The notes under the pieces: model-generated
What the model saw: the letters and a program-made list of their open reading frames with translations, nothing else
Database searches by the model: none
Told to the model about the DNA's origin: nothing
Translations under genes and position numbers: made by a program
Assembly (NCBI GenBank): GCA_003008705.1
Contig: PDUO01000030.1
Span: 392,982 to 456,981 of the forward strand
Source: Pezicula radicicola
Taxonomy: Eukaryota; Ascomycota; Leotiomycetes; Helotiales; Dermateaceae
DNA: 64,000 nt
Direction of reading: 5' to 3'
Part shown: piece by piece, positions 22,969 through 33,508 of the stretch
Numbering within the stretch: position 1 is the first letter of the stretch
Layout of the letters: each line of letters opens with the position of its first letter

Positions 22969-23983
22969 ATGTCGACCAATTCAACTCCGTTAGACAGTTG
23001 CACTCTCCAGACATGTCCACTTTCCGAGGCATATGTCACTTATGACCCGTCATTGGTTGCAAATGCTCTATACGTAGGAATCTTTGGTGCTCTTCTTCTC
23101 GTACAGTCTTACCAAGGCTACCACTTCAAGACGTGGACTTACACGATTGCTATGCTTCTTGGTCTAAGTGGGGAGGTAATAGGATACGCCGCAAGGATAC
23201 AAATGCATTTCAATCCCTTCCTCCCAAATCCATTTTTGATGTAAGAGACATCAAAATTTTAGGAACTTAGACTGACAAGGTTTCAGGTATCTCAGCTGCC
23301 TTACCATCGCACCAGTCTTCTTCTCCGCTGCCATCTACCTCTGCCTTTCTCGAATTGTCGTCATCTATGGGCCCGATTGTTCACGATTCCAACCGAAGAC
23401 TTACACAGTCATGTTCATGTGTTTCGATTTCATCTCGCTTGTACTTCAAGCGATCGGCGGTGCCATCGCGGATACATCTTTGACCAACATACCGCTGCAA
23501 AATACAGGTGTTCACATTATGGTGGCCGGACTCGCATTTCAGGTGGCGAGTTTGCTCCTGTTTGCTATTCTCTGTATCGAATATGGTTGGCGGGTCAAGA
23601 AGCAGAAGGGCATTGTAACTACAGAGCACAGTCATCTCACCCATAGTAAACGTTTCCACCATTTTTTGTACTGTAAGTCCCGAACTTTCCTCTTAAAATT
23701 TGAGAAGTTTTGCTAAATTCATACAGCCCTTGCCTTCGCCACTCTCTGTATAATTGCCCGGTCCTGCTTTCGACTTGCAGAGCTAGAAGATGGATTCTCT
23801 AGCTCGCTTGCGAATAATGAGATCTTACTCATGGTCTTCGATGGCGCTCTGATGGTTTTAACTTGCTCAGCTTTAACTTTCTTTCATCCTGGACTTGCTT
23901 TGGAAGGTAATTGGGCGAATACTGCACCCAAGCTGAGGATTCCGAAAAGTCTTAGCGTTGGATTCGAAAAATTATTCTTATAG
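22969..23983 (+). CDS. RTA1-like membrane protein (copy 3)
   Basis: Exons 22969-23240, 23287-23672 and 23727-23983 (GTAAGA...TTTCAG and GTAAGT...TACAG) encode 304 aa. It shows the RTA1 pattern: 'YDPSLVANALYVGIFGALLLVQ', LSGEVIGYAARI, YLSCLTIAPVFFSAAIYLCLSRIV, 'FDFISLVLQAIGGAIA' and 'IIARSCFRLAELEDGF...NNEILLMVFD'. Seven helices are expected in the plasma membrane. It belongs to the Rsb1-like subgroup with a longer extracellular N-terminus (Cys- and Ser/Thr-containing), so it is more distant from copies 1 and 2. The neighbouring divergent Zn2Cys6 gene is its likely regulator. The start at 22969 is preferred over an upstream ATG that adds a short non-conserved leader. Confidence 0.9.
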
Positions 23984-25509
23984 ACTATTATGAACGAAGT
24001 ATATAGATCTAGAAAGTCGCGCATATTAGAGATTCCGTTTCTATAGAAACAGGAAAACTTTTTGGAATTCAGACACTGCTACATAACTGTAGTCAACCAT
24101 TCATTTGTAGTGTTTATTTAAGTTGAGTAACTCACCTTATTTGAATACCTGATTTATCTAACTGACTTGATTTTGGTATCCGTTTTAAGCTTGTTATAAG
24201 AATATGAGGTTTCAACCAAATACCTGCGTGAATTAAGCAATCTTAATCTAAGGTGAGGTACATTATCTTAAATTAAGTAAGTTATTTAAGTCAAGTAATT
24301 TACTAAAACCAAGTGCCACAGCAATTTCGTGACAAAACATGAGCTGAGCATTTTGAGGCAATATTTAATTTCGATTAATATTTACATGAAGTAGGTAGAC
24401 CTAGTTACGGATTTGGATAAGTACCTTAAGCCGCTTAATTAGCACGGCAGCCAGTACTACTTAACTAAGACCGAGTACTTATTAGCATCGCCTAGAAAAA
24501 CTAGAAGTTTCTAAATATTCTAGATTATCACAACACCTTAGGTACGTAATATAGTAAATGAACTTGAAATCTCCACTGCTAAGAACTACAAAAAAAGGAA
24601 AAGATAAGACGAACAATGTACTTTGATAATGCTATTATAATGGGCAATGAATAATCAAATGAGATCCTCTTCTCTTTAATGTACAATCACCAACATTGGA
24701 GTAATGTGGACCAAAGTAGTTTCAGGGACTACGAGACAAAAAAGTTCCGAAATATACCTAGTTGGCTTTCATAAACCCAGGGTCCCGAATCCACTTATGC
24801 CGTGAACTCAACTTAAACATCCCTTACCAAAGATCCCATCTCTAGATTTGCATGCTACAACTACGTAACTTACAGGCACAACAGAATTTATAGCAAGAAG
24901 AAGAGTTGAAAATTAAATTATAATTCGATGCCATAAATCTCACAGGAATCCTGTATTGTGTGCCCTACTGGCCACCGAACCATCTTGCATAATACTTATT
25001 GGCCAGACCATTGCTATCTGGACTGAAAGATTTTTTTTCTTTTGCAATTTCCTTAGCACTTGGGACCTTGCATCTCGCTAGCCTATGTTATAATTTAAAT
25101 TTTTAAATAACGTTGCCTCAAACAAAAAGTCATAACTTCCAGAACAAAATCTACCTAGTCTGCGATCGGTTCTCGCTTAGCCCCAAGAGACTATACCAAC
25201 AGTTACCAGCTACTGATCAGCTATCAAGGACAACCGCAAACTTTTGAACCCTAGAATTTTAGCTCCAAGCTAACAGCTTTGAACTGCAGAGAGTCCAATT
25301 TGAAATTGGACTGCATCCTCGTTATTTAACTGCCATCTATCTCCCTCCACCATTTCAATTTATAAATTCCCCAACCAAACATTCTCCAAGGAGCCAAAAC
25401 TCAATATTTTCAAGATCCCGCCAAAACAGGAACGAAGCCTTAGCACAAGTTTATCGCTATTTCAAACGTCTTTCCATCTTACAAGATATTCACAACGCTC
25501 AAAGTCAAC
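23984..25509. other. Intergenic, no gene seen
   Basis: 1.5 kb of AT-rich DNA with degenerate copies of the TTGATTTGAGTAACTCAC-type minisatellite (about 24119-24310). A pyrimidine-rich leader precedes the ATG at 25510. Confidence 0.5.
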
Positions 25510-27399
25510 ATGACCAATTACCATATTGCTCCATTTGCTCGTGGTCACCAAAACCAATATCACATTCAACCCGCCGACCAGACAATGGCTTCATTACCAA
25601 CACTAAGTTACTCAGGCTCCAAGAGCTCTCATACAATAGGCCATGAGTATGAGTCCAACAGCCAAGACTCTTCGATGATCAGCCAACGGCAACAAGACAG
25701 ACAACAAGTACAGCGTGCACGCTCTCCAGCACTTTACTATCCGTGGAAGAATCCTCGATCAGAACCCTCAAGCTCTAATAACAATGCTACTGGGAACTCC
25801 GCCTCCATGTCAGCAAATAAGAGAAAGCCTGTGGAGGGCCTCTCGGAAACGTACCGTCGACTAAAACGTGCCAAGATGAACGAATACTCCTCTAAGACCA
25901 CTAAGCCCAAGAAGTCGACCAATCCCCAGAAAGATTACTACAGCGCACCCTCTTCTCCACAACTAAATCCTCATCAACTAGGTACAGATTCCGAGGTGTT
26001 ATATTCTCGAGAACAATGGGATAGCATACCACCTTCTCCATTCATGGCCTACCCCCAAAGAGAAATTGAACGTTCCTCTTCCATGGCACCCAACCTCAGC
26101 TGCAGTAGTTCACAATCCTACTCACCACCACCAGCTGAGCCTCCCCATTCTAGTATGGAGCAAGAACAACACCCGGAAATCTGGGACTACAAATCTAGTT
26201 CCTACTCTCCAACATCAACGGTTTTAGAATGGCTAGGAAATGAGGGTTCGTTCGACAATGAAGGTCCTACAGAACCAAGAAACACTAGAATTAGCTCAGT
26301 ATCCAACTCATCTATCGTTTGTCATTCAGGTCTCGAAGAAGAAGACTCGGATAGCAGGTACAATAAGTCAAGAGAGAGTGAGGAGGTGTTTGATAGTGAG
26401 GAGGATTTTAATAGCGAGGAAGAGTCCGATAGCGAAGCGTCTATGTCACCAACACCAACACCATCCGGTACCTTCGACCTTCACGAAGATGCTTCTTCTT
26501 CACCAAGAGATAGACTCCCGGGTCAAGGAGACGTCTACTCGTTCAAAACCATCCCATCCACCCAAACATCTCACGGACCCCCACGGCGTCTCAATAACAA
26601 CCTCAACAACGATGTCTACTCTTTCAGAACCATCTCACTACAGCCACCATTAACGCCAGCTCCAAATACCAACACACCAGATAACAATTACGCCTCTGAC
26701 TACGAATCAGACTACGACTTCGGCTACGAACCAGATGATGAATCTGATAAAGAGAACAACTGCTATCTAGAGTCCAGAAGTTCACCGCCTGAACCTATTT
26801 CTCACTCCAGACCTATAGATGGGCTCCCACCTCTACCTCGCTCTGAATTCAGAGGTCTTGCATCAGGTTACCAACTTGAACCTCGTTCTCAATTCAGAGG
26901 TACGAGTATCCCACCTAGACTCGGATCCAGAGGCTTTCTACCTACATTCAGAGGTTACTAACTACCAGCACTACCACCTCTTCCATCTCTTTATCTCAAT
27001 AATCAACCAAACAACCAATCAAACAATCAACCCACCAACCATGCAACATTCAGAGGACCACCCACTCCATTCATGAACCCCTCACCACCGTTCAGAGGCT
27101 CTCTACCTACAATCAGAGGTTGCCCACCTCCCTTCATGACTTTACAACCCCCATTCACAAACGTTCCATATCTACTTCCCGCTCCTCCCCGAACTTCATC
27201 TCCATCTCAACACCTACCTCTACCTCAATATCTCGCCAACCAACCCACCAACCAACTCCCCTTTCAAGGCCCCTACCAACCATACCAACCATTCCAACCA
27301 CCCGTCTTACAAATACCTTACATTCTCAACAACAACCCCCACAACCAGCAGAACTACGATTTCAATCTCGATCATGATTCTGGGTATGAATCCAATTAG
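25510..27399 (+). CDS. Disordered Ser/Pro-rich protein, probable intron over an in-frame stop
   Basis: The uninterrupted frame from 25510 stops at TAA 26959-26961 (483 aa). The same frame is then open for another 145 codons to 27399, with the same composition and the same repeated SxFRG motif on both sides. An in-frame 69-bp intron, 26900-26968 (GTACGA...TACTAACTACCAG), would remove the stop and give 606 aa; TACTAAC is the ideal branch sequence, although close to the acceptor. No known domain. The protein is Ser/Pro/Asn-rich and probably disordered, with a basic segment (KRKPVEGLSETYRRLKRAKM, about residues 103-122) that looks like a bipartite nuclear signal, acidic Ser/Glu runs, two DVYSF(K/R)TI repeats and a C-terminal DSGYESN. 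Function unknown. Confidence 0.6.
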
Positions 27400-28348
27400 G
27401 AAGGCCGGCTGTTAGGTTAAGAAAGAGGTTGGAAACCGTGGCTATGGGGGGAAAAAAGAAATGAAAAAAAGATATTAAGATTATTGTATAGCAAGGAAGA
27501 TTTTTATTGTAAAGAAAGTTATGTCGGAAGAGGATTTTCGATTAAGGGGGTTTTATTTTATTATATTATTAGTAATTATTATTAGACTAGATTAGTTTCT
27601 TTAGTGTTGTCTTGTCTTGTTTTGTATTTCCTCTCACGTTAGTTTTATTTAATATGGATCTCATAGGTACTGTACGAGTAGACAGTGTGTGTATATTTGG
27701 AGGAAAGTTAAATATAATGGAACGGAATGGAACGGATAGGATAGGATAGGATAGGACATATAAATCAAAAAATAAATTAGCGAAGGAATGTCTATATGGA
27801 CTATACACCTTAAGGTAAGTAGATGAATGTCACTTGTAAGCTTCACAACCTCCGGTTTGAGATAAAGATGCTCTTAACTGTTTATTACTCGTTTATCTAA
27901 ACCAATTGGCTTTCCTTAAGGCAGTGAACTAAGTGAGTTACTCAACCCAAGTCAGCTACTGAAAGCAAATAGGGAGCAGCATAGCATGCTTTAGAACCCC
28001 ACTAGTAGTAAAAACCAACAATATTAAATTCCACTATTTGGGTCTCTTGATAGCTTTTATAATTTTGTAGAGAAGAAAAATACGCTTGCGATTTCCACTA
28101 TTCCTAGCAAGCTACTAAACAACGATATTCCATTTTCAATTCAGTTCCCCTCTTCCAAACGCCTGCCATCCCATTTGAATGCCCCACTCCCTTGTGCCTT
28201 GCCTTTTCTTTACAAAGAAAAAGAAGACACCCTCAAAATATGCATAAAACCGACCGCTCGTCCCGCATAAAATCACTATTACAATTCTGGTATCACTCTG
28301 GTCGATGAAGAGTTCGAAAAACGTGCATATTATCCGTTACTCCAATCC
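27400..28348. other. Intergenic, no gene seen
   Basis: Convergent 3' regions, AT-rich, with a GGATA microsatellite (27734-27757) and another degenerate TTACTCAACC-type segment near 27935. Confidence 0.5.
27734..27757. repeat. (GGATA)n microsatellite
   Basis: About four and a half perfect GGATA units, directly after two GGAATGGAAC-like units. Confidence 0.8.
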
Positions 28349-31051
28349 TCAACCCTCTTGCACAATCGTCTTTGGAGCCTTCGAGCTGCCGTCAACTAAG
28401 GGATTCGGTGGGTCAGGTATTAAGAATCCATCTGCATCGCCAGCATCTCCTTTTGCCTTTTCCAGGTTCTTTTCTCTCTGCTTCGCAAGACGATCCATCT
28501 CTTTATTAGCGTCGCCCAAATCCTCCTCTTTGACATCTACTGGTTTAATTTCGCCTTCTGTGATGGTCAATGCTTTCAGCGTTTCAGCCGAGAAGCTTGA
28601 TGGGGACTTTGGCCGATGTTCTGTATATACAGTTTCGCCGATGATATCTCCAAGCATTTTTGCTTCGTTCTCCAAACGCTGGTAATGAGTGGCCGTAACT
28701 TTCTCGTTCAAGTAATCAAGGCGATGACCACAGCGGTTCCAGGAGATGTCATGAGCCTCAGGATGGGAGGCACAACAACTACCCCAGCAATCACCAAAGC
28801 GATCCATGATGCTTCGGGATGGATGGCGTCGCCGACTGTCGTCAATGATATGTAACATTGTCGGAACGGCAATTTCATGGAAGACAGAGAAGCCCCCAAA
28901 AACCGAAGAAAGGAATATGTAGTCGGCAAAGAAACGTTTCGGGATGTAGTAAATGTCGGTCCACCCTACACACCATTCTGTAGTGTTGACCTTGTAGTCC
29001 ATGTCGAAGTGGTCGACCACAGCGCTAGCTGCTAGAGAGGCGTGATGCAACTTTTGGCCGAATCCCCACCAGTCGTACTGTTTGGGGTCGGACATGCATT
29101 CAAAGCTTGGTCCGCCGCCGCTGGGTGGAGCCTGATCCACGATGTCAGGAAACCAAATATTATGCATATTTGAGCCGGCCCACGCGAGTGGGTCAATCCA
29201 GGCATCAAAGTGAAAGTAGAGGATGCCGTCGATTTCTGATGTTGCAGAACCAGCTGGTGCGTCGAGGATAAGCTGCATGGTATTTGCGATCTGCATGTAA
29301 ATGTACTCGGACACTTCATAGGAGTCGTGGGTGAGGTTATGGAAGTCTGGTTGACCTTTGACGTAGCCAGGCATACTGAAATGAATATCGTGGAAGAATG
29401 GAGCATATTTTTGAAGAAGAGGCATACGCTCTGGATGGTCGCTGTTCCATCTGATCATGGCCAGTGTATTTTTGAAAGGAGATGTGAGGACTAGGTCACC
29501 AGTTTCGCTCGCTTTTCCACCAGTCTTTCCACTAGGTTTACCTAAATCAGGCATTGTAGAATTAGACATTGTGAGGTATGCGACAACCACAACAGTGAAG
29601 AAGGTTGCAGTCCCAAGAACATATTTGTGGTGGAGCTAAATAAAGTTAGCATTCATAAATTCAAAGGGAATTCAGCCAGTTTTTACCCTTGATACAGCAG
29701 CCAATTTGGAGAAGATTGACTGTCTCAAAGGTTCATTTGTTTCCTTGAGTGGGTTTGGGTCCTTTGGTGCAGCTCCCTCCATATACAACCAAGACGCAAT
29801 AAATACGACAATGGTACCTGGGAGGACCAAAAAGCTGAGTTCGGTGCCGAAAAGAATAGGAGACAGGTAAAGTAGGATGCCAGTAGCTACAGCTGTTGCA
29901 AAGCACTTAATAACAGCATCGGCATCTGGAAATAAGTCAGCAAGAATTTGCAAAGGGTTTGGAGCTGCATACATTTGTAAACAGCAGTAATCGCAAGGCC
30001 AATGAAGACGTTGCTAAGAACAACCATGCAAGCGCCGACGCTTCCATAACCCGTGAAGAAACCCGGCTCATCGCTCTTGACGATCCTGATGACAATGTGA
30101 AGCAGGAAGTTGATGGCAGCACCAGAAGCATACAAGGTCATATTGCATGCATGCAGCGAAGACCCGTCACTCTTCAAGAGGGCTTGATTATACACCCCGG
30201 ACAGAGCACTCAAAAAGACTTGGAACAAGAGCAGGAGATATGTCGAAATTGGGTATGCAGTTCCAGCTTCTGGATGATATTGAGTAACCATTAAACCGCA
30301 GATCTGTGACTCGTTTAGCAGAGTGCTAGCTTGCAGGGTCTCGAGGACATACTTGAATGACAATCGCAATCCATTGTATCTTGGTAACCTTACTTCCAAG
30401 GGTGGCTATCATTGTAAGCGCAGTAATGAAGGTAACTCCCGATTTTGTTAATTGAATCGTTCCGGGGTCTGCTAATTTGTATGCTACGAAAATCTGTTGA
30501 CCGCAATCAGCATAATCCCACGCCAGGTACAGAATACCGCTTACAGTATTATTAATGAGCGCGTAGAATAGAGCTAGCTGCGCAAAACCATATCTGGTAT
30601 CCCTGCTAACCTCGTTCCTGATGTAATTTGCAAACGTTTGCCAATCCAAGCTGCGGGGCTCCAGGTTTCTGTCGTAGGCACCACTGATCCTACGTTTGTG
30701 TCCATTTGCACTCCCTCCATTCATGCCTGAAGATTCGTCATCCGCATATGTCTTTACCTCCTCGAAGGAGTTTTTCTCGGTGGTTGGTAGTGAGCTGTGC
30801 CCCTGCTGGCTGTTCGCCGCCCGCTTCTTGCACTCGTTGTAGAAGAAAAGGGTCGAGAGGAGCATTTTGAGGAATTCGGATATTGTTACAGAGCCCGACG
30901 GCGAAAAATCGTAGCTCCCTCCCGTCTGCGCCATTTTCATGATAATTCCAATACCCACTTGTATCCCAATCAATCCCAACGCAGCAGCATAAGCCGCGCC
31001 TTGTGGTCCGTGAAGCCATGAGAGGCGGTTGTGACTGAAGGGTCGAAACAT
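28349..31051 (-). CDS. Nucleotide-sugar transporter fused to a large C-terminal domain
   Basis: Exons 31051-30353, 30303-29973, 29925-29687 and 29635-28349 join in phase to 851 aa. Residues 1 to about 400 are a UDP-galactose/CMP-sialic-acid type transporter: many helices, 'ISEFLKMLLSTLFFYNECKKR', NNTVSGILYLAWDYADCGQQ, 'QIFVAYKLADPGTIQLTKSG', QICGLMVTQYHPEAGTAYP and AVYKYADAVIKCFATAVATG. It should sit in the Golgi or ER. Exon 4 adds a further membrane span (YVLGTATFFTVVVVAYL) and a soluble domain of about 400 residues with 'IRWNSDHPERMPLLQKYAPFF', YFHFDAWIDPLAWAG and 'ISWNRCGHRLDYLNEK', which I cannot name but which looks like a lumenal glycosyltransferase-type domain. The last intron (GTAAAA...TTTAG) decides whether this is one gene or two; the second half has no good start codon of its own that keeps the membrane span. 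Confidence 0.78.
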
Positions 31052-31611
31052 GGCGACGTGATCGTGGGAGTTGGCGACACAGTTCGGGGCCCCAGAGGCA
31101 GATTAAGAGAACGAGTATGTGGTCGGAATCATAAATATGGTGAGGCCGTTAATAGAAATGGGTGGTGGTGGTAGTGGTCGTGGTGATGGTGGAGGTGGAT
31201 GATGATTGTTGTCCGGGATTACCAAATGGACGGCTGTCAATCCCCGTACCCCGTTTAAAATTGGTGTTTGAGCTCTTTGAGCGCACTCAAGGGATTCCAG
31301 GGAGCGATCACACTTGAAAATACGCACTGCCACAGGTCGAATGGAAATATTGGGTTGCGGGGGTGTTGATGTCGATGTCAATAGACAATGGTTTGGTGAA
31401 GTGCCAAAAACACGGTTGCTGTGATGCGCTGAGATTCTTAGGGTTGGGAGGAATGGGGAAGTCCAAACAGCTTGGACTCTCCGCCAAGTCCCACTTACAC
31501 CAGCTCCCTGTCGATGCAGCACCTCTGACTTTTTTGATTTTTAGGATACTCTTGACTTGCAAATTAGATCATAATCATGTTATTATTAACGGATTTTGTG
31601 GCAAAGGTTTA

Positions 31612-31637
31612 CGGTTTTCGGTTTTCGGTTTTCGGTT
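31612..31637. repeat. (CGGTTTT)n tandem repeat
   Basis: Three and a half perfect 7-bp CGGTTTT units. Confidence 0.75.
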
Positions 31638-32339
31638 TACATGTAATCTGTATCAGAAGGCTCTCAACCTAGGATCGCGAAACAGGAACATGGCCTAGAA
31701 ACTGGTAGAAAAAGGCCTAAAAATCCATGACTACTTGGCTTTTATTTTGCAGCGTCGTACTGTTACCGTAAAACCCTTTATTAGAGCCAAGTTCTTGGGG
31801 TATTCTCCTATTTTTGTGTGTATCCCTTTTGTGCTATCGTGTATGACAACAACCAGTGGACGCAGCTAACCGCTCTGCTGAAGACTAGTTCGTTTCTACT
31901 CTGTGCCGCTGCGATACATCTTCCTCAGAAAGCCAAAGGCACTAAATCCCTGTTGACGCTCGAGATACTGTACTGGAGAAACCTTAAGCTGTTATAGGGA
32001 TATAAGCCGACATATCGGATAAGATACGTTTACAGGCCGCCAAGGCAGAGCAAGAATCAAAAAAAGTCTAGATGGCTGCGAGTACGAAATTGATTTTCCA
32101 TGCTTTCATGTACCTGTACGGTCGTAACATTGTAACCTCACATTCAAAAGAAGGCTGATATTTTGGATGCCGACATGCCGATATGCCGACATAACGGAGA
32201 AGACGCGATAAGCTAGTGATAGGTTTCCCGAGCTACCTTGCCCCCTACCAGGGCTCCCCATGAGCTCCTAACTTGAGAGGAGCCCATACAAAAAGAACTG
32301 GTCTCTCCCTCCTAAATACAGTCTCAAGGCACTGAAACT

Positions 32340-32430
32340 TATAAAAAGGGGTCTGGAAATCTCTTCTTTCTCGCTTTCTCGGTTTCTCGGCAGCCCAACT
32401 AATCGCAATTACCAACCAACCTCAGGTAAG
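32340..32430 (+). promoter_or_regulatory. TATA box, CT-rich start region and candidate leader donor site
   Basis: TATAAAAA at 32340-32347 is followed 30-50 bp later by CT-rich DNA (TTCTTTCTCGCTTTCTCGG) and by CTCAG/GTAAGG at 32421-32430. A strong acceptor (TTAATTTCAG, ending 33482) lies 26 bp before the ATG at 33509. A 5'-UTR intron of about 1.06 kb would link them; this is inference. Confidence 0.4.
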
Positions 32431-33508
32431 GGACTCGGACAATCAGTCTTTATTCCGATCCTCCTCCTCAATTTTAGCATGTCTCAGGGGTGTGCAACGG
32501 GGATTGGCGGCAGGGGTTGAGTCTCTTTGCAGGTTTTGACTGGTTACCTGTCAAATACCGTCATTTTTCTCAACCTCTGTGGCACGGCTGAAGGCTGATT
32601 AGCGACAGGGCCCCTCCTGCGATGGAGATCTGGCTGGCCGGGTTGGTGGTGCAGTGCTTACACTGTAATTCCCGCCGAATTCAAGGAGGGGAGAGGGAAC
32701 GATGGAATTCGATGTCCCAGATGTCCTAGATTGAGACAACCAGCTCCTTGCCTTCCAGAGACACGACTTTAGACAATCGCAAGACATCTCGTATCTTTAC
32801 AAGTTTTTATCATTATTAGTGTTTGCCCTGTAAAATCTTGTCCACTCCCACGTTCACAAGCGGTAAGCTTACCCACTGTCGGTTGGATTGCTTGGCAAGT
32901 TCGTATATTGGCTACGGCTTTTCTAAATTAAACCCCTTTACGAAAGTAGACAACCATTGCACGCTGCCAGACAGTCATTGATCGGCTACTCTTCCGTTGA
33001 ATGCTTCTTGCAGTGGTAGTGCAGAGCCCCCTAGCAAGGACTGTACAATAACCACCCCCTTTTTTTTAAGACCTCGTAAACATGCCATGCCAACTTCCCA
33101 AAGTGACTATCGCATTAAAAAATGCTCTGAGCAGTGGAAAATGCTTCTGATAGTTTTATTACTGCTGTGCCACGCTGCACCCCTTTTCCATCCGGACAGC
33201 CACAGGTGAATGATGGATTAACATTCCCGGTCGCTTGGCGCTTTGATCTCGATAGGGTCTGGCGGAAGACTAAATTGACACCAAGGCGCTAGCAGACACC
33301 CCTGCAATTAAATTCTGGGGAGCCGACCCTTAAGCATAAGGTGAAGGTGGTGAATCGAAAATGTGCATTCTGTCAACAACATCATATTTCGCAGGATTTG
33401 TGATCCGCGAGAAAAAGAAGCTATTCCCATATCTGCCTTACCGAAGCCTCACAGTCGCATCTTAATTTCATCTTAATTTCAGCCTTGTCCTTTTCGCCTC
33501 ACGTTGCC

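Larger units (their letters stand above)
31052..33508. other. Long intergenic region with promoter signals
   Basis: About 2.4 kb without a supported coding exon, between divergent genes. It contains a CGGTTTT tandem repeat (31612-31637), a TATA box with CT-rich initiator (32340-32425) and a possible long 5'-leader intron of the gene starting at 33509. Confidence 0.5.
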
